Made by a program: the position numbers and the translations under genes
Assembly: GCA_014647935.1 (NCBI GenBank)
Contig: BMQD01000023.1
Location: forward strand, 31,681-95,680
Length of the DNA stretch: 64,000 nt
Reading direction: 5' to 3'
Source of the DNA: Planomonospora parontospora
GTDB lineage: Bacteria > Actinomycetota > Actinomycetes > Streptosporangiales > Streptosporangiaceae
Notes under the pieces: generated by a model
Databases searched by the model: none
Told to the model about the DNA's origin: nothing
What the model saw: only the letters and a program-made list of their open reading frames with translations
In this document: one piece after another, positions 49,635 to 58,086 of the stretch
Layout of the letters: every line of letters begins with the position of its first letter
How positions within the stretch are numbered: position 1 is the stretch's first letter

Positions 49635-49852
49635 TCCCCCAGCACATCGGACGCATCGCTGATGAGGCCCTGAGCGCGTGCCTCGCCAAGCACTACCCGG
49701 CCCCTCTCCCGGAGTTCACCCGCCGGGAATTCCTCGCCGCCTGGCAGAAGAACAGAGCTCTCGCGCTCGCGCAGCGGTGGCAACTGAGCCCCGACGACAT
49801 GGCACAGGCCGCCACCGCAATCGGCGTCGAACAGCTGGCCCGCCCCGACTAG
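49631..49852 (+). CDS. Small helical protein, 73 aa
   Basis: GTG 49631 overlaps the precursor stop (GTGA). Helical throughout (IGRIADEALSACLAKHYPAP, FLAAWQKNRALALAQRWQLS). Could be a leader-binding or carrier protein of the pathway, comparable in size to RRE proteins, but it has no winged-helix pattern. The 269 bp after it hold a strong hairpin. Confidence 0.55.
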   Translation: MIPQHIGRIADEALSACLAKHYPAPLPEFTRREFLAAWQKNRALALAQRWQLSPDDMAQAATAIGVEQLARPD

Positions 49853-50027
49853 GAACCGGTTTCCGACTCCCCCACGAACTGGCGCGGCGACGCGGAGCCC
49901 ACCCTTCCCACCGCCCGCGTTGCCGCGCTCTCCATCTCCTCGCAGGCGGCCCGGGAATCGCCCATGAGGAGCAAGACCCGACCGGACGACCCTGTGGGCG
50001 CAGGGACGTCGGACCACCGGTCGCCGC

Positions 50028-50067
50028 GGTGCCCTCGGCTGGTTCTCGTCCTTCGGCCGAGGGCACC
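50028..50067 (+). terminator. Hairpin between peptide genes and the radical SAM gene
   Basis: GGTGCCCTCGGC / GCCGAGGGCACC, perfect 12-bp arms, no T-run. In RiPP operons such hairpins let the precursor be made in excess over the enzymes. Confidence 0.6.
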
Positions 50068-50121
50068 CATCACCAGCCTGCACCCGCATTCCGCGACAGC
50101 GGAGAAAGGAAAAGGCACCAC

Positions 50122-51111
50122 ATGACGATCATCACTCAGGCAATCGAGGCACCGGCCATGCTCGGCTGGCGTCTGGAACTGGAGATCACCGGCAAGTGCC
50201 AGCTCCAGTGCACCCACTGCTACGCCGACTCCGGGCCCACCACCGGTCACGGCACCATGACCGCCGCCGACTGGCACCGGCTCATCTCCGACGCGCGCAG
50301 CCTCGGTGTCTCCCGCATCCAGTTCATCGGCGGCGAGCCCACCCTGCACCCCGCCTTCTCCGAACTGCTCGGCCACGCCGCCGGCACCGGCTGCGGCATA
50401 GAGGTGTTCTCCAACCTCGTCAACATCCGCGACGAGTGGTGGCCGCTGTTCCAGCTCCCCAACGTCTCCCTAGCCACCAGCTACTACTCCGACCAGGCTG
50501 CCGAGCACGCGGCCGTCACCCGCAGCACCAACAGCCACCATCTGACCCGGGCGAACATCGTCCGCGCGCTCACCTGGCGAATCCCCATCCGCGTCGGCAT
50601 CATCGGCCTGACCGACACCCAGCGGACCGAGGAGGCCCGCGCCGAACTCATCGACTTGGGCGTGCCCCGCACCCAGATCAAGGTCGACCACGTGCGCGGC
50701 GTCGGCCGCGCCTCCCGCCTCCAGCCGGACGTCTCCCAGCTGTGCGGCCACTGCGGCCGGGGCAAGGCCGCCATCGGCCCGACCGGGGAGGTCTGGCCGT
50801 GCGTCCTGTCGCGGTGGATGATGATGGGCAACGTGAAGGAGCAGCCGCTGCCGGAGATCGTTAACAGCGACGCCTGGAAGGCCGCGCTGGCGACGATCCC
50901 CGCGCCGCGCCGCGGTCGGGGTTGCAACCCCGACAGCGACGGCAACGACTGCTCCCCGGCGGAGACCGCGCTCGACACGGTCTCCCTTGCCCGCTACGAC
51001 GGCCACGCGCCCAACGAGGAGAGGGCGTTCGCCTACGCCCGCGGTCGGGGTTGCAACCCCGACAACGACGGCAACGACTGCTCCCCCGCAGAAACGGATG
51101 CGGATTACTGA
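50122..51111 (+). CDS. Radical SAM enzyme with duplicated Cys-rich C-terminus
   Basis: 329 aa. The start ATG follows AAAGGAAAAGG. CxxxCxxC at C26-C30-C33 (TGKCQLQCTHCYADSG) binds the [4Fe-4S]/SAM cluster. The glycine motif FIGGEPTLHP and the core HITRANIV-type strands follow. A C-terminal SPASM-like part includes CGHCGRGKAAIGPTGEVWPC. The end carries the unit GCNPDSDGNDCSPAE twice (about residues 267 and 310). Such proteins modify peptides by thioether, C-C or epimerisation chemistry. The next gene (PIMT-like) overlaps it by one base (TGATG). Confidence 0.85.
   Translation: MTIITQAIEAPAMLGWRLELEITGKCQLQCTHCYADSGPTTGHGTMTAADWHRLISDARSLGVSRIQFIGGEPTLHPAFSELLGHAAGTGCGIEVFSNLVNIRDEWWPLFQLPNVSLATSYYSDQAAEHAAVTRSTNSHHLTRANIVRALTWRIPIRVGIIGLTDTQRTEEARAELIDLGVPRTQIKVDHVRGVGRASRLQPDVSQLCGHCGRGKAAIGPTGEVWPCVLSRWMMMGNVKEQPLPEIVNSDAWKAALATIPAPRRGRGCNPDSDGNDCSPAETALDTVSLARYDGHAPNEERAFAYARGRGCNPDNDGNDCSPAETDADY
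50911..51093 (+). repeat. In-frame duplication in the radical SAM gene
   Basis: A 54-bp block at 50911-50964 recurs at 51040-51093 with few differences. The period is 129 bp (43 codons), keeping the frame. Key residues of each copy are GCNPD and NDCSPAE. Confidence 0.85.
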
Positions 51112-52244
51112 TGCACTGGATCCCCCACGCTCAGGACCTGGCCGAGACGGTCACCCACCCCGACTCCCGCTGGCGGGCACCGGTCGCCACCACGCCCCGG
51201 CACGTGTTCGTACCCCGCTGGTGGGCCGGCGTCAACGGAGGATGGGAACTGCGCGACGGCCACGAGGACGAGACCGCATGGGCGACGGCGGCCTACAGCG
51301 ACCGGACGCTGGTGACCAAGGTGGGCGAGCTCCACGCCGACCACGCCGTCCCCGATGCCGCACCGGCCGGGCGCCCCACGTCCTCGTCCACGCTGCCGAG
51401 CCTGGTCGTGCAGATGCTGCGGCATCTGCGCGTCCACGACGACTCCGAGGTGCTGGACGTGGCGACCGGTTCGGGCTACAGCGCCGCGCTGCTGTCGCGG
51501 CTCCTGGGCGAGGAACGCGTCACGAGCATCGACGTGGACCCGTACCTCACCGGGGCAGCAGCCGGCCGCCTGGATGAGATCGGGCTGCACCCGAAGGTCC
51601 TCACCGTGGACGCGACCGGTCCCGTCCCGGGCGAGTACGACCGGATCGTGTCGATGGTCGCGGTCCGGCCGATCCCAGCGTCCTGGCTGGCCGCGCTGCG
51701 TCCGGGCGGCCGTCTGGTCACGGTCGTCGCGAACACCTCGATGATCGTGACGGCGTGGAAGACCGAGGACGGCAGCGCGGTCGGGCAGGTCGAACGCGAC
51801 TGGGCGATGTTCATGAGCACCCGTACCGGCGCCGACTACCCTCCGGGGCTCGGTGAGCTGCTGGAGCAGGTCCGCGACCGGGAGGGCGAGGAGGTCTCCC
51901 GAGGCCGGTACGGCGTGATCGATGTTCAGGAGTCATGGGAGGTGAACTCGATGCTGGAGGTGCTCTGCCCGGGGATCGAGCACCACTTCGAGCGCCGCGA
52001 CGACGGCCGCCGCACCGCGTGGATGCTGCACGCGGACGGCTCATGGGCGCGGGCCACCGCGCTGCGCGGTGACCCGCCGACCGTCCACCAGGGCGGTCCC
52101 CGCCGCCTGTGGGACGTGCTGGAGCAGATCCGCCACCGCCAGAGCATGGCCGGGGGCCTGCCCGTCTACGGGGCGAAGGCCACCATCAGTCCGGACGGGG
52201 TGATCCGCCTCAAGCGCGGTGCGTGGGAAGCAACCATCGGCTGA
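51111..52244 (+). CDS. PIMT-like (protein-L-isoaspartate O-methyltransferase) enzyme
   Basis: 377 aa. SAM-binding motif SEVLDVATGSGYSAALLSRL, followed by VTSIDVDPYLTGAAAGRL and LTVDATGPVPGEYDRIVSMV, as in PIMT/pcm enzymes. A C-terminal extension of about 130 aa is not part of PIMT. In other RiPP pathways PIMT-like enzymes methylate Asp and lead to aspartimide or isoaspartate. Coupled to the radical SAM gene. A strong terminator follows. Confidence 0.82.
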   Translation: MHWIPHAQDLAETVTHPDSRWRAPVATTPRHVFVPRWWAGVNGGWELRDGHEDETAWATAAYSDRTLVTKVGELHADHAVPDAAPAGRPTSSSTLPSLVVQMLRHLRVHDDSEVLDVATGSGYSAALLSRLLGEERVTSIDVDPYLTGAAAGRLDEIGLHPKVLTVDATGPVPGEYDRIVSMVAVRPIPASWLAALRPGGRLVTVVANTSMIVTAWKTEDGSAVGQVERDWAMFMSTRTGADYPPGLGELLEQVRDREGEEVSRGRYGVIDVQESWEVNSMLEVLCPGIEHHFERRDDGRRTAWMLHADGSWARATALRGDPPTVHQGGPRRLWDVLEQIRHRQSMAGGLPVYGAKATISPDGVIRLKRGAWEATIG

Positions 52245-52268
52245 AGAACGGTCGGCACAACGCGGAAA

Positions 52269-52305
52269 AGCGCCCCGCGCCTCCCTTGAGGAGGTGCGGG
52301 GCGCT
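52269..52305 (+). terminator. Terminator of the RiPP-like operon
   Basis: AGCGCCCCGC / GCGGGGCGCT with inner CCTCC/GGAGG, 25 bp past the methyltransferase stop. Confidence 0.8.
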
Positions 52306-52473
52306 CTATGTTCGCAGGTGGCAGGGAGTCCCGGTCCGGCCACCTGTGAGACCAGCAGCTACGTGCTGGGGTCTCGTGGGGTCTGCCCCACGTTGAAGGG
52401 CACGAGACAGTCATGATCTTAATGGTGCGCTCGTGCGGATTTCCCGGGCGGCCGACCGCCCGCATCCGCCACG

Positions 52474-52705
52474 ATGAACCGCATGGAGCTGCCCGAGGAG
52501 CCGCCGCCGTGGCTGCACGAGCGCGTGATGGAGGCGCTGCGGCCTGTGCTGGCCAAGCGGCGACGGGAGATCGCCGACCTGAAACGCATGTGGGGCGACG
52601 ACCCGCCGACCTTCGGCCACGCCGAAGCGGCCCCGCCCGCCTCCGAAGAAGCGAGCCGAACCGCAGATGATCAGGAGTAGCGGCTCTCGACCAGAACTTT
52701 CCCAG
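52474..52705. repeat. Left copy of a ~235-bp direct duplication
   Basis: Matches 57472-57709: it contains the 65-aa gene and, on the minus strand, the last codons of a holin-like end (KVLVESRYS versus KVVTENRYS). The two copies bracket a ~4.8-kb cargo with the lamin-tail and R-M-like genes. Confidence 0.75.
52483..52680 (+). CDS. Small conserved protein, copy 1 (65 aa)
   Basis: Begins MELPEEPPPWLHERVMEALR; shares most residues with the protein at 57481. Helical, with AKRRREIADLKRMWGDDPPT. An upstream in-frame ATG exists at 52474. Unknown phage function; duplication is the main interest. Confidence 0.6.
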   Translation: MELPEEPPPWLHERVMEALRPVLAKRRREIADLKRMWGDDPPTFGHAEAAPPASEEASRTADDQE

Positions 52706-52859
52706 ACCGAGCACCGCCACCGCTCGCCGGGACCTGGGTTGGCAGGTCACAAGGTTCGTTCACATCCTGGAGCCCCAACAGAACGGCACTCACCAGGCAA
52801 CCCATCCAGTTCAGGCGGCGTCTTACACCGTCCGTTCCCCCTGAATCTGGAGTGCCTTC

Positions 52860-53312
52860 GTGCGCAAACGGCTCCTCGTCTCCGCCGCCCTCGCCGCCTC
52901 TGCGGTGGCCCTTCCCTCCGCTGCCCAGCCCGCGGCCGCGGCCACGCCGAGCATCCAGATCATCAAGATCTACTACGACAGCCCCGGCTCTGACCGCGGC
53001 GGCAACACCAGCATCAACGGCGAGTACGTCGTCATCAAGAACACCACGCGCCGGACGATCGACCTGGCCGACTGGACCCTGCGGGACCCGAACTTCCGCT
53101 ACACCTTCGGCGACGTCACCCTGCGCGCGGGCAAGACGCTGACCATCCGCTCCGGCCAGGGCAGCGACGGCGCCAGCACCGTCTACTGGCAGAGGCGTTG
53201 GTACGTGTGGAACAACGACAGGGACACCGCCCACGTGCGTAACGCTTCCGGCCGCCTGATCGACTCCTGCTCCTACAACAGCACCCGGTACGACTACAAG
53301 AACTGCCAGTAG
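52860..53312 (+). CDS. Secreted lamin-tail-domain protein
   Basis: 150 aa from GTG 52860 (GGAG upstream). Signal peptide at about 1-27 (LLVSAALAASAVALPSAAQP), then a lamin-tail domain: IQIIKIYYDSPGSDRGGNTS, INGEYVVIKNTTRRTIDLAD, WTLRDPNFRYTFGDVTLRAG. Two cysteines (SCSYNSTRYDYKNC) may form a disulfide at the end. Small secreted LTD proteins of actinomycetes are surface or extracellular, role unknown. Followed by a terminator; an independent unit. Confidence 0.82.
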   Translation: MRKRLLVSAALAASAVALPSAAQPAAAATPSIQIIKIYYDSPGSDRGGNTSINGEYVVIKNTTRRTIDLADWTLRDPNFRYTFGDVTLRAGKTLTIRSGQGSDGASTVYWQRRWYVWNNDRDTAHVRNASGRLIDSCSYNSTRYDYKNCQ

Positions 53313-53334
53313 TCCGGCGAAGACTGGACCTACA

Positions 53335-53375
53335 AAGAACGCCCCCGCGTCTTCCATGGGCACGGGGGCGTTCTT
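53335..53375 (+). terminator. Terminator after the lamin-tail gene
   Basis: AAGAACGCCCCCG / CGGGGGCGTTCTT, perfect 13-bp arms. Confidence 0.85.
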
Positions 53376-53471
53376 CCTTACTGAGGTCCCGTGGGGTCTG
53401 CCCACCCGAGGGCGGACACGGGACGATCACGACCGCACGCTACACCCCTGTAAGGCCCCACCGTCCACCAT

Positions 53472-53816
53472 TTACTCCAGCATCCCCGGCTGCTGGTAGT
53501 GGTCTCCCCTCTTACGAAGTCCGGCCTCGATCCCGCCGTCCCGCCGGCCAGTGTTGGTTCGGGTGTCGACCCCGCATGCCTCGGCGAATTCGTAGACGTC
53601 GAAGTTCGGGTCGCGGTGCGCGAGGACCTGGGCGACCACCCACATGGCGTTCATGCGGACGCTGTCGGTCTCCGTTTCGCTGAGGGTATCGGTGAGTTTG
53701 GACGGGCTGTCGTTCTCGCGTCGATGGCCTGCGCGGTCGCGCCGATAGGGGGCGTCCGACCAGTCGTGCAGGTTGATTTCGGCGGCGAACTCTTGAGCGA
53801 GACGGCTGAGAGCCAT
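53472..53816 (-). CDS. Hypothetical protein divergent from the R-M-like gene, 114 aa
   Basis: ATG 53816 after GGAGGAA. Helical (LSRLAQEFAAEINLHDWSDA) with a C-terminal motif MNAMWVVAQVLAHRDPNFDV, YEFAEACGVDTRT. The divergent position and small size suit a controller protein, but no HTH is clear. A 258-bp AT-richer control region separates it from the R-M-like gene. Confidence 0.6.
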   Translation of the reverse strand: MALSRLAQEFAAEINLHDWSDAPYRRDRAGHRRENDSPSKLTDTLSETETDSVRMNAMWVVAQVLAHRDPNFDVYEFAEACGVDTRTNTGRRDGGIEAGLRKRGDHYQQPGMLE

Positions 53817-54074
53817 GGGGTTCCTCCGACAGGAACAGGGTGACGCCGTCCTCCGACAGGACGGCCGAGGGAGAGCATACGGCTCCTGGGGCAGCATGAC
53901 CGGAAAAATAAAATATTCGCAAACGGGCACTTGGATGACCATATGTTTCTCATGAAGAGCGGAATGCCCCAAAAGCCCTGCCATGGGCGTATGGAACGTG
54001 TGAAACTGACAGGCCGGAAAACGCGATACACAACTAGCCGTACCAACGGACAACTCAACATGCGATAGGTGCCG

Positions 54075-57000
54075 ATGCCTGCGACGAATCCCCCTCCGTC
54101 GTTGTTGGACAAAGCCGCCGAGGCCGTCTCTCGCTTCGGTAAATCCGCCACGCCTAAACTCCGCGGCGACGGCCAGCCCGAAGACCAGCTCCGCGCCCCG
54201 CTGGAACGATTGTTCGAGGACTTCGCTAAAGCCCTTGGGGTCTCCGTCACCATGATCGGCGAGACGTCGCTGGCCACGCTCGGCGTCCGTCCGGACTACG
54301 GCGTGGAGGTGGCTGGCGCCCGTGTCGGCTACATCGAGCTCAAAGCCCCGGGCCGCGGCGTGCCAAGCACGTGGACACCGAACAAGCACGAGAAAACGCA
54401 GTGGGAGAAACTGCGGCTGCTACCGAACGTGCTCTACACCGACGGCGCCCAGTGGGCGCTGTACCGCGACGGTGAGCTCGTTGGCCAGGTCGCTCGCCTG
54501 GACGGTGACATCCGCAAGGTCGGCGCGAAACTCGCTCCCGCCGATGGGGAGTTCGCCCGGGTCGTCTCCGAGTTCCTCCTGTGGAAACCAACCCCGCCGC
54601 GCAACATCCGCCAGCTCGTACGCGCGGTGGCCGGATTGTGCAAGCTTCTGCGGACCGAGGTCATCGAGGCCATCGGCCGCGAGCAGCGTGGCGAGGAGAA
54701 GACGAAGGTCTTCACCGAGCTGGCCACCGACTGGCGCAAGCTCCTATTCCCGGGGCTCACCCACGAGGAGTTCGCCGACGCATACGCCCAGACGGTCACC
54801 TTCGCCCTGCTCCTGGCCCGTGTGGACGGCATCGCCTTCGACGGCCGCAGCCTCGGTCAGATCGCCGCTCATCTCGGCAAGAACCACTCCCTCATGGGCA
54901 AGGCGCTGGCCGTGCTGACCCACGAGACGGTCGATGGCCGAAGCGTCGTCGTCGAGACGCTCAAGCGGGTCATCGGCGCCGTCGACTGGGGCAAGATCAG
55001 TGATGGGTCCGCCGACTCCTACCTGCACCTGTACGAGCACTTCCTGGAGGTCTACGACTCCGACCTGCGCAAGCAGAGCGGCTCGTATTACACGCCGAAC
55101 GAGGTCGTCTCGTTCATGGTTCACTTCACCGAGGACATCCTGCGTGCCCGGTTCGGCAAGGAGGGTGGTTTCGCCTCCGACGAGGTGGTCGTGGTGGACC
55201 CGGCGATGGGCACCGGCACCTACCTGCTCAACATCGTCAACCGCGTCGCGAAGACCATCGAGAAAGAGGAAGGCAAGGGCGCCGTCCGCCAGCAGCTCAA
55301 GAAACTGTTCGGCCGCCTGATCGGCCTGGAGAAGCAGGCTGGGCCGTTCGCCGTGGCCGAGCTCCGGATCAACCAGGCGCTCAAGGCCGAGCACGGCGCG
55401 GAGATCGCCGAGAAAGACCAGAAACTTTTCGTCGCCGATACCCTCGACAACCCGTTCGACAAAACACAGCTCGACTTGGGCTCGATGTATGAACCGATCG
55501 TGCGCTCCCGGCGGGAGGCCAACAAGGTCAAGCGGGAGACACCGGTCCAGGTCGTGATCGGCAACCCGCCCTACCGTGAACGCGCCAAGGGCATGGGCGG
55601 CTGGATCGAGCAGGGCGCGAAGAACTCCGGATACGACATCCCGTTGAAGGGCTTCAAGGCAGAGGGGATGGGCAAGTACGAGTTCAACCTCGCCAACCTC
55701 TACGTGTACTTCTGGCGCTGGGCCACGTGGAAAGTGTTCGACGCCCACCCCGACCAGCCTGCGGGCATCGTCGCGTTCATCACCACCTCCGGCTACACCA
55801 CCGGCCCCGGATTCGCCGGGATGCGAGAGTATCTGCGCCGCACCGCCGACGAAGGCTGGATCATCGACCTGTCCCCTGAAGGCCACCAGCCCACCGTGTC
55901 CACCCGAGTCTTCCCCGGCGTGCAGCAGCCGCTGTGCATCGGAATCTTCGCCCGGTACGGCAAGGGCGACCGGGAGACCCCTGCCCGAATTCACTACCTG
56001 AGCCTGTCCGGGCATCGCTCCGACAAGTTCGCTGCGCTCACCGCTGTCACCCTTGAGAAGACGGCGTGGACCGACTGCGCGACAGGTTGGCAAGACCGCC
56101 TCCAGCCCGCCGCCGGAGACGCCTGGCTCAGCTACATCCCGCTCATCGACCTTCTGCCTTGGGCGCAGACGGGGATCAACTCGAACCGCACCTGGGTCTA
56201 CGCGCCCGATGCCCGTTCGCTTCTTACCCGGTGGGACCGCCTGATCAAGACGCCCATTGCGGACAAGGCGAGGTTCTTCAAGGAGAGCGACTCCAGAAAG
56301 ATCTCCTCCATCGTCCGGCCCATTCCCGGATACGGTCCCCAGAAGGGGACGATCCAGGAGGAGACTGGTCCCTGCCCCGCCCTCGAACGGGTGGCATACC
56401 GGTCTTTCGACCGTCAATGGACGATTCCGGATAGCCGAGTCCACCACCGTCCCAGCCCTGATCTATGGCGTGTCCTCCATGACGATCAGGTCTTCACGAC
56501 CGAGCAGCACGCTCACCCCATCGAAAACGGACCCGCGCTCACCTTCACCGCCCATATCCCAAACGTAGATCACTTCAATGGTCGGGGTGGGCGGGTACTG
56601 CCGCTGTATCGGGACCGAGCGGCCGGAGCCGCAAACCTTGCTCCTAGCCTAACCAGGCTGCTCTCCGACAGGTTCGGCTCCGCAGTTACCGCCGCCAACG
56701 TACTCGCCTACATTGCCGCAGTGACTGCGCACAGTGGCTACACGGCGCATTTCCGTGAAGAGCTACGCACCCCCGGTGTCCGGGTACCGCTCACCGCCGA
56801 TGCAGAGCTGTGGCGGGAAGCCGTCCGGCTCGGCGAGCGGGTGCTGTGGCTGCACACCTATGGCGAGCGTTTCACTGATCTTGCCCAGGGCCGCCCCGCT
56901 GGCCCACCCAAGCCTCCGGCCGACCAGCGGGCCAAGCTTGAGGTCGCCATCGAGGACATGCCGGACGAAGTCTCCTACGATCCGGAGACAGCCACCCTGC

Positions 57001-57368
57001 ACGTCGGTGCAGGGTGCATCACTCCCGTTCGGCCCGACGTATGGGCGTACGAGGTAGCGGGGTGGCGTGTCGTCAAACGCTGGTGCGACTACCGCAAGAA
57101 GAACCCCGCCGGCCGTAAGTCCTCGCCGCTGGATGAGATCCATGCTGAGGAGTGGCCCGCGGAGTTCACCACGGAACTCCTCCAGCTCCTCCACGTGCTC
57201 ACGCTCTGCGTGGAGTTGGAGCCCGAGCAGGCCGACCTGCTCGACCGGATCTGCTCCGGACCGTTGATCACCGTGGCAGATCTGGAAGAGGCGAAGGTCT
57301 TCCCGGTCGCGCCCGCGATGCGGAAAGCACCCGCTGCCGAATCGCCGGATGCGCCGACGCTACTCTGA
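54075..57368 (+). CDS. Single-chain restriction-modification-like enzyme (adenine methylase with nuclease domain)
   Basis: 1097 aa from ATG 54075 (GTG at 54069 also possible). N-terminal PD-(D/E)xK-type pattern at about 75-95 (RPDYGVEVAGARVGYIELKA, D...E-x-K). Then comes a methylase with motif I DPAMGTGTYLLNIV (about residue 375) and the adenine-methylase signature NPPY at about 497. The C-terminal part is a likely target recognition region, similar to the type ISP C-terminal domain. Typical type ISP enzymes also carry a helicase, which is absent here, so type IIG-like cutting or a methylation-only role is possible. Phage defence cargo. Confidence 0.8.
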   Translation: MPATNPPPSLLDKAAEAVSRFGKSATPKLRGDGQPEDQLRAPLERLFEDFAKALGVSVTMIGETSLATLGVRPDYGVEVAGARVGYIELKAPGRGVPSTWTPNKHEKTQWEKLRLLPNVLYTDGAQWALYRDGELVGQVARLDGDIRKVGAKLAPADGEFARVVSEFLLWKPTPPRNIRQLVRAVAGLCKLLRTEVIEAIGREQRGEEKTKVFTELATDWRKLLFPGLTHEEFADAYAQTVTFALLLARVDGIAFDGRSLGQIAAHLGKNHSLMGKALAVLTHETVDGRSVVVETLKRVIGAVDWGKISDGSADSYLHLYEHFLEVYDSDLRKQSGSYYTPNEVVSFMVHFTEDILRARFGKEGGFASDEVVVVDPAMGTGTYLLNIVNRVAKTIEKEEGKGAVRQQLKKLFGRLIGLEKQAGPFAVAELRINQALKAEHGAEIAEKDQKLFVADTLDNPFDKTQLDLGSMYEPIVRSRREANKVKRETPVQVVIGNPPYRERAKGMGGWIEQGAKNSGYDIPLKGFKAEGMGKYEFNLANLYVYFWRWATWKVFDAHPDQPAGIVAFITTSGYTTGPGFAGMREYLRRTADEGWIIDLSPEGHQPTVSTRVFPGVQQPLCIGIFARYGKGDRETPARIHYLSLSGHRSDKFAALTAVTLEKTAWTDCATGWQDRLQPAAGDAWLSYIPLIDLLPWAQTGINSNRTWVYAPDARSLLTRWDRLIKTPIADKARFFKESDSRKISSIVRPIPGYGPQKGTIQEETGPCPALERVAYRSFDRQWTIPDSRVHHRPSPDLWRVLHDDQVFTTEQHAHPIENGPALTFTAHIPNVDHFNGRGGRVLPLYRDRAAGAANLAPSLTRLLSDRFGSAVTAANVLAYIAAVTAHSGYTAHFREELRTPGVRVPLTADAELWREAVRLGERVLWLHTYGERFTDLAQGRPAGPPKPPADQRAKLEVAIEDMPDEVSYDPETATLHVGAGCITPVRPDVWAYEVAGWRVVKRWCDYRKKNPAGRKSSPLDEIHAEEWPAEFTTELLQLLHVLTLCVELEPEQADLLDRICSGPLITVADLEEAKVFPVAPAMRKAPAAESPDAPTLL

Positions 57369-57400
57369 CCGGATCAGCCGGTATGGCAAGAACGAAACAG

Positions 57401-57428
57401 TCCTGCTTCTCCCGAGGGAGGAGCAGGA
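57401..57428 (+). terminator. Terminator after the R-M-like gene
   Basis: TCCTGCTTCTCCC / GGGAGGAGCAGGA, 13-bp arms with one mismatch. Confidence 0.75.
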
Positions 57429-57471
57429 CATTCGCACATTCCGGGGCGGATGGCTGACTCGACCCGTCACG

Positions 57472-57709
57472 ATGAACGGTATGAGCCTTCCCGAGGAGCC
57501 GCCACCGTGGCTCCACGAGTACGTGATGGCTGCTCTGCGGCCCGCGCTGGCCAAGCGGCGACATGAGATCGCCGAACTGAAACGCATGTGGGGCGGCGAC
57601 CCACCAACCTTCGGACACGCCGAAGCGGCCCCGCCCGCCTCCGAAGAGACGAGCGGGGCCGCAGCCACAGACGATCAGGAGTAGCGGTTCTCGGTCACGA
57701 CCTTCGACG
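57472..57709. repeat. Right copy of the ~235-bp direct duplication
   Basis: Contains the 67-aa gene and the true 3' end of the holin gene. This is probably the original locus; the left copy (52474) carries only the end of holin. Confidence 0.75.
57481..57684 (+). CDS. Small conserved protein, copy 2 (67 aa)
   Basis: Begins MSLPEEPPPWLHEYVMAALR; paralogue of the protein at 52483. Its last codons overlap the holin 3' end on the other strand by 10 bp. In-frame ATG at 57472. Confidence 0.65.
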   Translation: MSLPEEPPPWLHEYVMAALRPALAKRRHEIAELKRMWGGDPPTFGHAEAAPPASEETSGAAATDDQE

Positions 57710-58061
57710 CCGTGACCGGGCCGGCCGCGGGTGTGACCTGGCCGCGCAGGACCAGACCGAGGACGGCGGACACGAGCACGACGAACGCACCCGACTGGGC
57801 CTCGGTGAACGGCAGGCTGAACGAGGCGAGACCGGTCAGGATCGTGGACAGCGCGCCGGTCAGCGCCGAGACCACCCACGGGCGGGTGTTGATCGCCACC
57901 AGGAGCGCGATGGCGCCGTTGGCGATCGTCATCACCCACCCGGCGGACTCCTCGGTCAGGCCGACAGCCGGGATGGTCACGAAGAACGCGACCACGGCGT
58001 TGATGACGTACAGGATGACGGCGGGCTCGGTGCCGAAGATGAGACTGCGGGACTTGCTCAT
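57675..58061 (-). CDS. Holin-like membrane protein
   Basis: 128 aa from ATG 58061 (GGAGG upstream). Three or four hydrophobic segments: PAVILYVINAVVAFFVTIPA, SAGWVMTIANGAIALLVAI, VVSALTGALSTILTGLASF, FVVLVSAVLGLVL. The length and the VGLTEESAGWVM pattern fit actinophage holins next to an amidase. It would form membrane pores at the time of lysis. Confidence 0.75.
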   Translation of the reverse strand: MSKSRSLIFGTEPAVILYVINAVVAFFVTIPAVGLTEESAGWVMTIANGAIALLVAINTRPWVVSALTGALSTILTGLASFSLPFTEAQSGAFVVLVSAVLGLVLRGQVTPAAGPVTASKVVTENRYS

Positions 58062-58086
58062 GGCCACCTCCAAAAGGGGTCCAGAA

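Noticed and set aside
49971-50125. 53-aa + strand frame before the radical SAM gene, with stop overlapping its ATG
   Set aside because: It runs through the strong hairpin and has low-complexity Arg/Pro content; coupling alone is not enough support.
53966-53983. GAATGC half-site near the R-M-like promoter as a member of the palindrome family
   Set aside because: The second arm is absent at the 6-bp spacing; the same holds for half-sites at 2871, 37571, 41462 and 50088.
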